DNA from: Pseudomonadota bacterium
GTDB lineage: Bacteria; Desulfobacterota; Desulfobulbia; Desulfobulbales; JAGXFP01
Reading direction: 5' to 3'
DNA length: 64,000 nt
Assembly: GCA_018823285.1 (NCBI GenBank)
Contig: JAHJIQ010000016.1
Location: forward strand, 43,300-107,299
The position numbers were made by a program, and so were the translations under genes. Shown in pieces: positions 18,298 to 27,622 of the stretch (position 1 is its first letter; every line of letters begins with the position of its first letter). The notes under the pieces are model-generated. The model was not told the origin of the DNA. It did no database searches and worked only from the letters and a program-made list of their open reading frames with translations.

Positions 18298-18894
18298 CTA
18301 CTCTCGTTCAGATACAACCTCAAGCTGCCCATTTTCTCTTTGCACCAGTTCGGTGATGGAGGCGTTGCCGATCTTGAGCGAGCGGAAGGCGCTGAGCGGG
18401 AGGTTTCGGTAGTGAAGGACAAGGGTGCGGAGCACGATCAGGTGGCTGACCACCACGATATTCCGCCCCGGATGTGCGGCGAGGATCTCTTCGGTTCCTT
18501 TGACGGCACGGGTTTGAACATCAGTTAAAGTCTCGCAGTATTCCACCGAAAACATTTCGGGAGTTTCCAGCCAGGTCGGGTATTCGGGCCCGAACCTTTC
18601 CCGGATCTCATCCTTGGTCAGTCCGTCCCAGTGGGCGATATCGATTTCATTGAAGGCGTCATGTGTCTCAAGCGGGGCATCGGTGGTCTTGCTGATGATC
18701 TCTGCCGACATTCTGGTCCGGGTCAGGGGCCCGCAATAGATATGGTTAACGCCAGTCCCGCGGAGTTTTTCCGCCACCCGGGAGAGCTGCAGCTTCCCTT
18801 CTGGATGCAGGGGTTCATCTGAACGCCCGGCAAAGATGTTGTTCAGGTTGGCACCGGTTGTGCCATGCCTGATCAGGAAAATTCTGGTACTCAT
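18298..18894 (-). CDS. Histidine phosphatase family protein (phosphoglycerate mutase-like)
   Basis: From the ATG at 18894 the protein has 198 residues and begins STRIFLIRHGTTGANL, containing the RHG phosphohistidine motif of the branch-1 histidine phosphatases. Further blocks are YCGPLTRTRMSAEII, FNEIDIAHWDGLT (with the acidic catalytic residue region) and the second active histidine in IVVVSHLIVLRTLVLH. Relatives include alpha-ribazole phosphatase CobC, broad phosphatases and GpmB. The sequence alone does not fix the substrate and no cobalamin genes are adjacent. The frame is open 15 codons further upstream without similarity. Confidence 0.88.
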   Translation of the reverse strand: MSTRIFLIRHGTTGANLNNIFAGRSDEPLHPEGKLQLSRVAEKLRGTGVNHIYCGPLTRTRMSAEIISKTTDAPLETHDAFNEIDIAHWDGLTKDEIRERFGPEYPTWLETPEMFSVEYCETLTDVQTRAVKGTEEILAAHPGRNIVVVSHLIVLRTLVLHYRNLPLSAFRSLKIGNASITELVQRENGQLEVVSERE

Positions 18895-19013
18895 AGATTG
18901 TTCCGGATGTTCATGATTGATAAAAAGTTGCGGCGCCATATTATATGGAGAAGAATTCTTTGTCAGTATAAATACCAGATTCTTTCAATAAACAAAGGAT
19001 TGAAGGCAAACAG

Positions 19014-19658
19014 ATGTCTGAGGTGAAGTCGCTGACCGGGCACGAGCATTCCTGGCGGCTTTTTCTGGAGCTTGATCCGGAGGAGTCCTGTATCGGGGCC
19101 GGCGCGAGTTTTGACAAGGAAACAGGTGTCTGTATGCTCAGATCCTTCGGGCAGGATATTATCATCTCCCTGCAGGAACGGAGGATTTTCGGAAAATCAT
19201 CGATTGCTGATTATCTCCTGAACAGAACGGGCCATTTTTTTGATCTGGCTCTTCTGAAGTATCTGATCCTGGCTCAGGACATGACGAGCGCCGGTGAATT
19301 GATCCGCCCTTCGGAGGTAAAAGGTGGGCAGATATTCGTCACCGGGACCCATGTGTTGCCCGTGGAACGGATTGCGCTAAAATTCGGCGCCGATCCTGCC
19401 GGATTTATCGAAAGGGGAAAGCTGCTGGGCGGGGAAGTGTCGGAATACGGGGATGCGGCGGTCAAACTATTTCCCTTCCCGAAAATGCCGGTCACCCTGA
19501 TCCTCTGGGTCGATGACGAAGAGTTCCCGGCCAGAGTTGACTTCTTTTTTCACAAGGGATGCGTTGACCTGTTTCCCACCGATGTGCTGTGGAGTATGGC
19601 AATGGTCACGGTTATGGCTATGGAGCAGCAAATCCAGACAGTTCTCGTTTCTCCCTGA
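19014..19658 (+). CDS. DUF3786 domain protein
   Basis: A 214-residue soluble protein that I place in DUF3786. Supporting patterns are GASFDKETGVCMLRSFGQD near 29-47, LLKYLILAQDMTSAGELI, and GDAAVKLFPFPKMPVTLILW near 147-166 followed by a C-terminal DVLWSMAM segment. The family is found mainly in strict anaerobes, sometimes next to corrinoid or one-carbon genes, but its function is unknown. No cofactor motif stands out. It stands alone between two minus-strand genes. Confidence 0.75.
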   Translation: MSEVKSLTGHEHSWRLFLELDPEESCIGAGASFDKETGVCMLRSFGQDIIISLQERRIFGKSSIADYLLNRTGHFFDLALLKYLILAQDMTSAGELIRPSEVKGGQIFVTGTHVLPVERIALKFGADPAGFIERGKLLGGEVSEYGDAAVKLFPFPKMPVTLILWVDDEEFPARVDFFFHKGCVDLFPTDVLWSMAMVTVMAMEQQIQTVLVSP

Positions 19659-19710
19659 ATCAACGAATGTCCCTGGAAGTCAGCTGAGGCTGAAAATCCC
19701 ATGGAGGCAA

Positions 19711-20382
19711 TTATCCATTGAGGGTCGCGTCCCATACCGGAATGTCGAGAAAGTCAGACAGAATTCGGCTGTTTTCCCTGATTTGGTTAAGGTTTCCGTG
19801 GTCGATAACGTTGATTCGTTCACTGTTCTTGAGGACCAGATTTAATTCATAGCTATAGTAGGAAGTTTTCTGGCCCCGACAAAATTCCGAGAGAATCTGC
19901 AGGGCATGAATATCGCCGAATGTGGCGAAGAGCCTGGCCCCCTTTTTCTCAATCATTTTTGCAGGATCCTGTCGCCCTTTCCAGAAATACTTTCGCCTTC
20001 GATCGAATATGATCGGCGCGGTGGCGATGTAGAACAGGATGACCCCGCCAAGCGTGAAGAGGGTGACGACCAGAATGGGAACCAGGATTTCGCCCAGAGG
20101 AACATCCGGTTCCGATGAAAGAATCCGGGTCATTATGAAGATCAAAACGCCGAGCCCCGAGAGCAAAAAGACCAGATAGAATATTTTGGCGCCGATTGAA
20201 GGTTTGAACTCAATCCGGTCGGGGTCGACCCAAACCAGGGTGTGGGTCCGGAAGTTTGCTCCTCCGCTCCTGGCAGGGGACCATTTCGTTGCGATGGAGA
20301 CCGGATCATTGAAGCGGGAAAGATCTACGGCGACGGGGTTTCTGGAATACTTCGCAAGTTTCCCGACCAGATCTTTCAGCAT
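19711..20382 (-). CDS. Unrecognised membrane protein with two central helices
   Basis: A 223-residue protein that I do not recognise by name. Residues 1-60 look soluble. Two hydrophobic helices follow at about 66-86 (FYLVFLLSGLGVLIFIM) and 99-121 (VPILVVTLFTLGGVILFYI). The C-terminal half starts with IIFDRRRKYFWKG and contains HALQILSEFC and YELNLVLKNSERINVIDHG, a beta-rich pattern like the PH-type domains of some bacterial membrane proteins. It lies 13 bases downstream of the 694-residue gene and is probably co-transcribed with it. Confidence 0.7.
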   Translation of the reverse strand: MLKDLVGKLAKYSRNPVAVDLSRFNDPVSIATKWSPARSGGANFRTHTLVWVDPDRIEFKPSIGAKIFYLVFLLSGLGVLIFIMTRILSSEPDVPLGEILVPILVVTLFTLGGVILFYIATAPIIFDRRRKYFWKGRQDPAKMIEKKGARLFATFGDIHALQILSEFCRGQKTSYYSYELNLVLKNSERINVIDHGNLNQIRENSRILSDFLDIPVWDATLNG

Positions 20383-20395
20383 GCGAGTTTGTGTC

Positions 20396-22480
20396 CTAGC
20401 CTCTGCTTTTTCTGGCGGTCAGGCCAAGGGCCAGAAAGGGGGCGACGAAGAGGGCGGTCATGGTCAGGGCCTGCCGGAAAAAACCAGGGCTGCTCATGAT
20501 GGCCGGGCCTTCCTCGCCGCTGAAAAGTATCAGGAGTACCGTCACTGCGACAAGACAGATGATTTCACTGAGCATCAGGAATTTACCGAAGGAGATGGCG
20601 GTTTCGATGATATTTTTCAGGCTGACCATCCTGTTGATGGTTTTTCGCAGAATCTGGAGCTCCTTTTGCGAGGTCTCCAGTAGTTCACGCGCCTGACCGA
20701 AAGAAGCGCCGGTGTATTTTTCCAGGTTGGCGTCGGCTTGCAGGATATTGCTTCTGGTAATTTTCAGGCCGGCGGCAAAATTGGTGAAAAACATCTGGTG
20801 CGGGTATTGCAGCCAGAACTTCTCACAGGACGTCAGAATGGCGTAGGATCGGCCGATTTTGTCCTTGAGTTCGGTGTTCATTTCACCCCGGATTCTCTGG
20901 CAGTTATAAACGAGCCCTTCGGCGCGGCCTTCCACTTCACGCAGGCCGTAATAACTGCCGCCGCCATAGAGTTTTTCCAGTCTGGCCAGAGTGCTTCTGT
21001 TGTTTTCCAGTTGGGGATCGTCTGCCGGGAGCCATTCTGCAAGATCCTCGCATTCGTTTCTGGCATTGCCCAGATTGTTGGCGGCTTTCTGGGCCTTGCT
21101 ATGTGCGTTCGCGAAGAGCATCTCTTCGATCAGCCCCTGGATCGGCTTCAGTTCAGGATCAAGCAGGATGGAGATGAAGAGTCCCTGCTCGGAATCGGCA
21201 AGTCGCTGTAGTTCTGAAATGGATTTTTCGCCGAAGCCGCTTCTTACGGCGACCCGGACGATCGCGTATCGTGCTTCATAGCAGTTCCGGTCGGTGGACA
21301 GGGCGTTTTTCAGCTCCTGATCGGCCTCCCAGAGTTTGTTTGTCAGACAGAGATGTCTGGCCATGAGCAGTTTGATGTAGATGAGTTCCTTGTCCAGACT
21401 GGCAATCTCGGACGCCTTGTTGAGGTAGTGCTCCATGTATTTGGTTTCGTTCTGCTCAAGATGAACGAAGGCCATGCCGATTGAGGCATAAAACTTTTTC
21501 TGCCCCTTGGGGCGGTTCAGCTCTTTTTCAAATTGGAAGGCTGCGTCAGCAAGTTTGCCGACCCGGAGGCTGTCGAGACCGAGCTGCATCGTGGGGCTGT
21601 CGATCTTCAGGCTTTCGCTGTCGGTATCCAAGGCATCCTGCCAGCCGGCTGCACTGGAAAAGGTCAGCTGCCAAAGGAAGCGGGGCTGGTACACCAGGTT
21701 GGTATCAAGGAAGCCGGTAAGCACAATCAGAGACGCGGACTTTCTGAATTTTGCCGGGGAGACTCCGGCGGCGAGGACCGGCGAAAACTTCTCGGGATTT
21801 TTGAACACCTCGGGGGCCAGAGCGTTTATCTGCTCGAAGGGGAGGAAGCCGATCAGATCGAGCCCCATGGTGTTCATGGGCAGATGTTTTGCCGGGCATT
21901 GAAGCGGATCATGACTGGTCATGCCGCAGTAGAAGCATTCATGACGATCCCCGGCCAGAAATATCTCCCGGTGCTGGAAGAGCTTCTTGGTTTTGATGGC
22001 CAGATTCTCCTTAAGGTGGAGGAGATACAGCCCCTGGCCAACAGACTCAAAAGAGTGTTCCGGGAGCTGACGGCCGGCCATGACCGCATCCCACTGGTGT
22101 TTCAGGGTATTTGTGACATAGGTTTTTTCTTTTTCCAGAAAGTCCCAGATATCCGAACTTGCCTCCCTGATCGGCGGGGTCAACTCACCCGCTTTATCGA
22201 GATGAAAAACGATCTGGATCGGAAGAGGATCCTGGTCGACAGGCCAGCCGTGATCGCTCTTGATCTTCTCCAGGGTTTCCAGGACTGCGGCGAGGGCTGA
22301 AAAGGGGTGGTTGAATTTAAACTGCAGGAGTGTAGGGGAACTGCGCGGGTCTTCAATGCCGTGCTGTTTGAGAGAAGCGTGGAGATCGGCGGTGATGGCC
22401 TGCCATGTATCACCGACTATCAGTTGTCCCTGATAGGAGTGAATATGAATAATCACATGTGATGAGATTCCTGATTCCAT
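20396..22480 (-). CDS. Large TPR-like protein with a zinc-knuckle motif and two C-terminal helices
   Basis: A 694-residue protein of unknown function. Residues 1-160 are a soluble domain that begins with HVIIHIHSYQG. A cysteine cluster HECFYCGMTSHDPLQCPAKH lies at 180-199 (C182, C185, C195, H199), a plausible zinc site. Residues 290-430 are helical with TPR-like spacing (AAFQFEKELNRPKGQKKFYASIGMAF, HYLNKASEIASLDKELIY). Coiled-coil-like helices run to about 620. Two membrane helices near 628-645 and 670-688 anchor the C-terminus. It is 70 bases downstream of the REC-TPR gene, so it may be an output part of that signalling block; this is inferred from position only. Confidence 0.75.
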   Translation of the reverse strand: MESGISSHVIIHIHSYQGQLIVGDTWQAITADLHASLKQHGIEDPRSSPTLLQFKFNHPFSALAAVLETLEKIKSDHGWPVDQDPLPIQIVFHLDKAGELTPPIREASSDIWDFLEKEKTYVTNTLKHQWDAVMAGRQLPEHSFESVGQGLYLLHLKENLAIKTKKLFQHREIFLAGDRHECFYCGMTSHDPLQCPAKHLPMNTMGLDLIGFLPFEQINALAPEVFKNPEKFSPVLAAGVSPAKFRKSASLIVLTGFLDTNLVYQPRFLWQLTFSSAAGWQDALDTDSESLKIDSPTMQLGLDSLRVGKLADAAFQFEKELNRPKGQKKFYASIGMAFVHLEQNETKYMEHYLNKASEIASLDKELIYIKLLMARHLCLTNKLWEADQELKNALSTDRNCYEARYAIVRVAVRSGFGEKSISELQRLADSEQGLFISILLDPELKPIQGLIEEMLFANAHSKAQKAANNLGNARNECEDLAEWLPADDPQLENNRSTLARLEKLYGGGSYYGLREVEGRAEGLVYNCQRIRGEMNTELKDKIGRSYAILTSCEKFWLQYPHQMFFTNFAAGLKITRSNILQADANLEKYTGASFGQARELLETSQKELQILRKTINRMVSLKNIIETAISFGKFLMLSEIICLVAVTVLLILFSGEEGPAIMSSPGFFRQALTMTALFVAPFLALGLTARKSRG

Positions 22481-22550
22481 TCAAATTCTCCGCCGGCCCT
22501 CAGGTGTAACGAGTCGGGCAGCTGTCGGCTTTTCCGGGGCACCGGGGTGG

Positions 22551-23705
22551 TCAGCATTTTGCCAGGAGCGCCCGGGCCTCCTTGTTGTCGGGATCCAGGC
22601 GCAAAACTCTTGCGGCCCACTTATCCGCTCTGACCGGAATCTTCATGGCCAGGTAGATCCTGGCCAGGGTCAGCATCACGTCGATATTTTCGCTCTGTTT
22701 TTCCATGGCCTTTTCGAGGACCCGGGATGCCTCCAGATAATCCTCCTGCATGTAAAGGCAGTTGCCGAGCTTAATGTTCAGGTACGTCCGCTCGGGGGCC
22801 TCTTTGAGTATTTCCCGGAAAGCCTTGACGGCCAGGGCGGGGATTTTGAATTCCTCGCAGACCATGGCAATTTCCTCCTTGGCCTCAAAATTACCGGTAT
22901 TACTTTTCAGGACCAGGCGCAGGATCTTTTCCGCCTCCTTTTCCTTGCCCTGTTTAAAGAGGAGCCGTGCGAATTTAATGGCCCGGTCATAATGGCGGGG
23001 GCTGATCTCCATTGCCTTGTAAAAATTATCGATCGCCTTGTTCGTTTCACCCCGGCGGTGATAGATATGGCCAAGATAATGGTATGAGGTTACGTCGAGA
23101 CGGTTGGTCGCGATGGCCTGTTTGAAATAGGTGAGGCTTTTATCCATGTTGCCGGATTTCAGGTAAAGACGTCCCAGTTCTCTGAATGGTCTGGACGAGA
23201 TACTGGTCTGATCGATGGCTTTTTCCGCCTCGCAGATCGCCCCCGGCAGATCGCCTTTTTCTTCCAGGTTTCTGGCATTACGGAGATGGGTGGCCATGGC
23301 GGATGGGGAATTCAGGTTTCTGAGCAGTTCGTTGATTTTCTGTTCGAGAGAGGCGGTGACAAAAGGTTTGGTCAGATAGGCATCGACATCGTGTTCTGCC
23401 GCTTCAGCAACCACCTCCATATTGGCTTCGGCGGTGATCATCAGAAAAGGGATATCCCTGGTACTCTTGTTCGTCCGCACCTGGTCAAGGAGCTCAGTGC
23501 CGGACATGGTGGGCATATTGTAATCGCTGATGATGAAATCGATTTTAACCGAATCTTCGGTGAGAATCTTCAACGCCTCACGGCCATTACCGGCTTCATA
23601 GTGCTTTTTCCCATAATTGATGAGCTTCAGCATGGCCCTGATCGAGCGACGCATGTTGTCGATGTCGTCAACAATCAGAAAGTTCATTTTGTCGGGGGTC
23701 TGCAT
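22551..23705 (-). CDS. Response regulator receiver-TPR protein
   Basis: The ATG at 23705 (AAGGAA site) gives 384 residues; the longer open frame overlaps the kinase gene and is not needed. A receiver domain covers about 6-125: NFLIVDD acidic pocket, phospho-acceptor Asp in FIISDYNMPTMSG, the conserved Thr in LMITAEAN and Lys in YLTKPF. Seven to eight TPR repeats follow from about 150 (FRELGRLYLKSGNMDKSLTYFKQA, YHYLGHIYHRRGETNKAIDNFYKA). Phosphorylation would thus control a protein-binding scaffold instead of DNA. It lies 19 bases downstream of the GAF-histidine kinase gene, its likely partner. Confidence 0.9.
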   Translation of the reverse strand: MQTPDKMNFLIVDDIDNMRRSIRAMLKLINYGKKHYEAGNGREALKILTEDSVKIDFIISDYNMPTMSGTELLDQVRTNKSTRDIPFLMITAEANMEVVAEAAEHDVDAYLTKPFVTASLEQKINELLRNLNSPSAMATHLRNARNLEEKGDLPGAICEAEKAIDQTSISSRPFRELGRLYLKSGNMDKSLTYFKQAIATNRLDVTSYHYLGHIYHRRGETNKAIDNFYKAMEISPRHYDRAIKFARLLFKQGKEKEAEKILRLVLKSNTGNFEAKEEIAMVCEEFKIPALAVKAFREILKEAPERTYLNIKLGNCLYMQEDYLEASRVLEKAMEKQSENIDVMLTLARIYLAMKIPVRADKWAARVLRLDPDNKEARALLAKC

Positions 23706-23724
23706 TACGGTTCCTTGGTTCCCG

Positions 23725-24990
23725 TCAGATCGGAAGAGTGAAGTAGAATCGGGACCCTTTGCCTGGATTGTTCTCGACTCTGATTGTGCCGCTGTGTTCT
23801 CCAATCGCCAGTTTGCAGAAGTAGAGACCGAGACCGCTGCCGATCAGATTGTCGTGGCGCGAAGAGAGTCGAGCATACTTGTCAAAGACAAGCTCCTTTT
23901 TCTCTTCCGGGATGCCGGGACCTTCATCTGCGATGGAAAAGACAATAAAATTTCCATCGGTTTTTGTGCAATTGGCGGTAATGGTCGATCCGCTCGGGGC
24001 GTAACTTAAAGCGTTGGTCAGGAGATTCTGCAGGACTCTCAGAATCAGAACGCGGTCTGCCTTCAATGCAGGCAGCCCTTCTGCCGGTTCACATCTGATG
24101 GTGATCCCCTTGTTTCTGGCAAGCCCTCTGATGCCGGTGGTGGCCTCTTCCAACAGGTTGCCCGGACGGACCTCTTCCTCGATCAGGCGCATTCTGCCAT
24201 CTTCAAGCTTGTTGATACTCACCAGATTGGAAACCATCCTGACCGCCCGGTCGCAGCCGATCTGGGCGGACTCAAGGAATTCCCGATTCTGATCCGTAAT
24301 GGAATAGGAGAGGATGTCGAGGTTTGCCACCACTTCCGACAGGGGCCCCTTGAGGTCATGGACCAGCATCCGGGAAAGGTCTTCCATCATGCTCTGCTGA
24401 CGATGCAGGGCCATGTTTTTCTTACGGAGCTGACATTTCTGTTTACGTAAGTCGTCATTGAGGTTTTCCTTGATTACCAGCCAGAGGAGCAGGCTGCTGA
24501 ATTCCAGAAGGTAGGTGATGTCTTCTTTGAACAGGTCTTTCGCCCCTGCCTTGTCGGTCACATTAATAACGCCGACGGTCCGATTTGCCCTGATGATCGG
24601 TACTGAAAGAAGCGACTGCTTTCGGTATTTTCCGCTGGATCGCCCCTGAAACCGTTTGTCTTTGGTGATGTCCGGGATGTAGAGGGGGGTGCAGTTGTTT
24701 GCCACCCAGCTCGCTACGGAATTAGGGTCGGATAATGGTTGCTTGATACCGATCAGTCCTTTACGGGTGGCCGCAGTCACAATCAGATTCTTTTTCTCCC
24801 GAATCATGATGGATCCCTGTTCCGCGCCAAGATAGTCAAGGATGATCCTGAGGATGTCTTCCTGCCGTTTTCTGAAGCTGCCTTTGCCGGCAGAGATCAC
24901 ATGGCTTATCCGGGAGATGCTTTCAAGCAGATGATTGGCCATTTTCAGGTCAATGGCAGATGGTTTGCCCGTCGTGGCTTTTTTGTTCAT
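23725..24990 (-). CDS. GAF domain sensor histidine kinase
   Basis: A 421-residue soluble kinase. A GAF domain spans about 45-180 (YLGAEQGSIMI, SLLSVPII, GVINVTDKAG). A coiled linker follows, then a HisKA box MLVHDLKGPLSEVVANL with the phospho-accepting histidine near 212, and a HATPase domain with N-box LLTNALSYAPSG, DEGPGIP and GSGLGLYF near the C-terminus. No membrane helix is present, so it senses a cytoplasmic ligand or partner. Its gene directly precedes the REC-TPR gene. Confidence 0.93.
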   Translation of the reverse strand: MNKKATTGKPSAIDLKMANHLLESISRISHVISAGKGSFRKRQEDILRIILDYLGAEQGSIMIREKKNLIVTAATRKGLIGIKQPLSDPNSVASWVANNCTPLYIPDITKDKRFQGRSSGKYRKQSLLSVPIIRANRTVGVINVTDKAGAKDLFKEDITYLLEFSSLLLWLVIKENLNDDLRKQKCQLRKKNMALHRQQSMMEDLSRMLVHDLKGPLSEVVANLDILSYSITDQNREFLESAQIGCDRAVRMVSNLVSINKLEDGRMRLIEEEVRPGNLLEEATTGIRGLARNKGITIRCEPAEGLPALKADRVLILRVLQNLLTNALSYAPSGSTITANCTKTDGNFIVFSIADEGPGIPEEKKELVFDKYARLSSRHDNLIGSGLGLYFCKLAIGEHSGTIRVENNPGKGSRFYFTLPI

Positions 24991-25214
24991 AAAGGATCCA
25001 TGGTAAGAGTGTGGGGATTCTCCGGAATGCCCGTATCAGAAAAATTGTATCACAGAGGACAGGACAGAAAAAACACAAAAAAGAAAATCGGCCTGCGGTG
25101 TGATGAGTTGTTGTGCCGGGAAGAAGGTGCTTCGGTGTGGAGAAACAGGGGCGCTGCAGAGTGAGCGCGTATCGAGTCCCAGGGGAGTCGGTGAAATGCG
25201 GAGCAGCGGACTTT

Positions 25215-25601
25215 TCAATCCTTCTGATTGGGAAAGCGGGTCATAGCCTGGCAAATGATTTGCAGGAGTTCCGCATTGTCCCAGGGTTTGACGATGAACT
25301 TGAATATTTCTCCCGAGTTGATGGCTTCCATGGCGGTGGAAAGGTCGGCATATCCGGTCATCATGATCCTGACCGTTCCGGGTGAGGTGGTACGGATTTT
25401 TGTCAGCAGTTCGATACCGCTCATTTCCGGCATCCGGTTGTCGGTGAGGATGACATGGATTTCCTGGCTTTGGATCAGATCCAGAGCGGCTTGACCGCTC
25501 CCTGCGGTCAGGATCCGGAAGTCGCCATCCGCAAGAGCTCTTTTGAGGGCGGTGAGGATAGATTTTTCATCATCAACGATGAGTAAAGTTTTTGTCGTCA
25601 T
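25215..25601 (-). CDS. Single-domain response regulator
   Basis: A 128-residue stand-alone receiver. LLIVDDEKS forms the acidic pocket, the phospho-acceptor Asp is in VILTDNRMPEMSG, followed by MMTGYAD and the Lys of FKFIVKPWDNAELL. The KPWD pattern is common in receivers of RpfG- and RsbU-type proteins. There is no output domain, so it must act on another protein or as a phosphate relay. The start is four bases after the stop of the REC-histidine kinase gene. The frame is open for 109 codons further upstream inside that gene, without meaning. A 224-base gap (24991-25214) follows with nothing clear in it. Confidence 0.9.
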   Translation of the reverse strand: MTTKTLLIVDDEKSILTALKRALADGDFRILTAGSGQAALDLIQSQEIHVILTDNRMPEMSGIELLTKIRTTSPGTVRIMMTGYADLSTAMEAINSGEIFKFIVKPWDNAELLQIICQAMTRFPNQKD

Positions 25602-25605
25602 CTTT

Positions 25606-26823
25606 TCATCCTGTCCCGGCGGGTTTTTTTTCCGGTTTCGTGTTTTCATGACGGACCGGAAGCCTGACGGTGAAAGTGCTTCCTTTTCCCGGGGTACTTT
25701 CCACGGTAATGTCACCACCATGCTTCTGGATAATTTCGTATGAAATGCTGAGGCCGAGGCCGGTCCCTTTGCCGATCTCTTTCGTGGTAAAAAAAGGTTC
25801 GAACAGCCGGTTGATATTTTCAGGGGGGATGCCGCAGCCGGTATCGGTGATTGCAACGGTGATCCAGCCGTTTTCATGCCTGGTGCTGATCTTGATTTTG
25901 CCATGATCAGCAATACTGTGCACGGCATTCACCAGCAGATTAAGAAAGACCTGATTGAGTTGCTGGCCGTTGCAGGTTGTTTCCGGCAGGTCTGAATAAT
26001 CCCGGGTCAGTGTCGCATTATGCTTTAATTCATTCCAGATCATGTTGATGGCACTGTCGAGGCTGGCATTGATATCCACCGGTTTGCTGGTAGCGTCATC
26101 TACCCGGGAAAATGTTTTCAGCCCCTGGACGATCCGGACGACCCGTTCTGCCCCTTCCAGGGATTCATTGATCAGGTCATGTGCATCTTGAAGGATATAG
26201 TCGATTTTAAGCTGTTTTTCTTGCTGTTTCACCCTGTCTGCCGCTTCCTCCCGCACCTGGGTCTGAAGAAAATCGATGTGTCTGGTCATCCGGTCGAGGT
26301 ATTTCCGGAGAGTGCTTAAATTGCTGGTGATGAAGCCCAGCGGATTATTGATTTCATGGGCAACCCCTGCGGCCAGCTGGCCGATGGAAGCCATCTTCTC
26401 GTGCTGATATATCCGGCGGTGGGCATTCTTTAATTCATCCTGCAGAAGTCTGACCCGCATGCCGGCCTTGATTCTTGCCAGAATCTCTTCCGGTCTGGTT
26501 GTTTTTTCAATGTAATCATCAGCGCCGATCGTCAATCCCTCGACTTTTTCATTCAATGCCTTGTGGGTCGTATAGATAATGAAATAAACCCCTTTGAGAG
26601 CGGAATCGCCCTTGACCAAACGACAGAGTTCAAGACCATTCATAACCGGCATTTCCAGGTCTGAGAAAACGAGATCGATGTTTTTGTTTTTCTGGAGAAA
26701 ATCCCAGCCTTCACGGCCGTTTATTGCCGTATGCACTCTGTAGCCGGCAGCTGTAAACAGGTTTTCGAGAAAGGAGAGAACCGATCTGCTGTCATCAAGG
26801 ATGAGGATGGAACCGTTGTTCAT
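25606..26823 (-). CDS. Receiver-histidine kinase (reverse hybrid)
   Basis: A 405-residue protein with an N-terminal receiver at about 1-120 (ILILDDSRSVLSF, phospho-acceptor in LVFSDLEMPVMNG, IIYTTHKA, DDYIEKTTRPEEI). A coiled linker leads to a HisKA box LAAGVAHEINNPLGF with the active histidine near 161, and a HATPase domain with LNLLVNAVHSI, DTGCGIPPE and GKGTGLGLSI. HEINNPLGF is typical of NtrB-like soluble kinases. The receiver in front suggests it is itself controlled by another kinase. It forms a pair with the single-domain regulator immediately downstream. Confidence 0.92.
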   Translation of the reverse strand: MNNGSILILDDSRSVLSFLENLFTAAGYRVHTAINGREGWDFLQKNKNIDLVFSDLEMPVMNGLELCRLVKGDSALKGVYFIIYTTHKALNEKVEGLTIGADDYIEKTTRPEEILARIKAGMRVRLLQDELKNAHRRIYQHEKMASIGQLAAGVAHEINNPLGFITSNLSTLRKYLDRMTRHIDFLQTQVREEAADRVKQQEKQLKIDYILQDAHDLINESLEGAERVVRIVQGLKTFSRVDDATSKPVDINASLDSAINMIWNELKHNATLTRDYSDLPETTCNGQQLNQVFLNLLVNAVHSIADHGKIKISTRHENGWITVAITDTGCGIPPENINRLFEPFFTTKEIGKGTGLGLSISYEIIQKHGGDITVESTPGKGSTFTVRLPVRHENTKPEKKPAGTG

Positions 26824-27079
26824 GGCGTCAGCTGTCTCAGTTCTTTTTGCGATAAAAATCGAAAAGGATGAGGATGAAGAATTTCCCTGCAGGGATGGGA
26901 CGATCCCACTAAAGTATGGAATATGTCCCGGGGAAAAGTCAAATTTTCGTTGCAGCGTGAATTTGGATAATGCGGACGTTTACTTTTTTCAGAGAAGAAT
27001 TGACGTTTTCATGGTGCACAGTTGATGCCTCATTTGTTGTGAGGGAAGATCTATGGATTTTAAAACTGCCCGGATTTGA

Positions 27080-27482
27080 ATTGATGAGGCTCCTGGCTCA
27101 CAGGGGTGGCGTCGCTGAGACAAAAACGCCTGCTTCGGATGGTTGACACGATTAAACGCCGGGTTTTCCGGCCCAAGAGAAAGCCGCCCGTGATCAGATT
27201 GGTATAGCCTCAGGCTCGGTTGATGTCGCCCAGCATGACTGCGCCGACCAGGCGGCAAGATCACCCGGAGAGGCGGATCTCGACCTGCAGTACCTCTATT
27301 TCCTGTAAAACCGGGCTCCGAGTCGGGTAGGTTTGACCTGGCCGGGAATGCCGGTTTGTGTAGCCATCGCATTTGACGGCGATATTGCTTCCTCGGGTCC
27401 CCTGGTGGTGGCCCCGAAGGGGCAGGCCTGAGCTAGATTTCAGTGGATGTTCTGCAGGTGGTGTCCCGCGGATAATCTGCAA
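27080..27482 (-). pseudogene. Possible decayed remnant of an FAD/NAD-dependent oxidoreductase
   Basis: The 835-base gap 26824-27658 has no intact gene. On the minus strand around 27210-27255 a frame reads RLVGAVMLGDINRA, stop, GYTNLI. This resembles the C-terminal region of pyridine nucleotide-disulphide oxidoreductases, where a segment like VGAIMVGDIDRAGIYTGLI is common. Just upstream another frame gives FYRK before a stop, as expected if frameshifts have accumulated. The match is short and by eye, and the other short open frames here look like random translation, so this is a tentative call. Confidence 0.3.
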
Positions 27483-27622
27483 TGTTCTTGCGCCATATAT
27501 TATCTATCCAAAAAGGAATAATTCATAGGAAGATGTGAGGCTGCTTTTCGAGTGCAGAAAGCATTTATATTTAAAGGCTCCTGCTGTTTAAATATGAGTG
27601 ATTGCACCTGTATCTGACTCGG

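Noticed and set aside
26989..27372. A 127-codon minus-strand open frame in the large gap
   Set aside because: Proline- and arginine-rich without any domain; another frame of the same DNA gives the short oxidoreductase-like trace, so this frame is not a gene.
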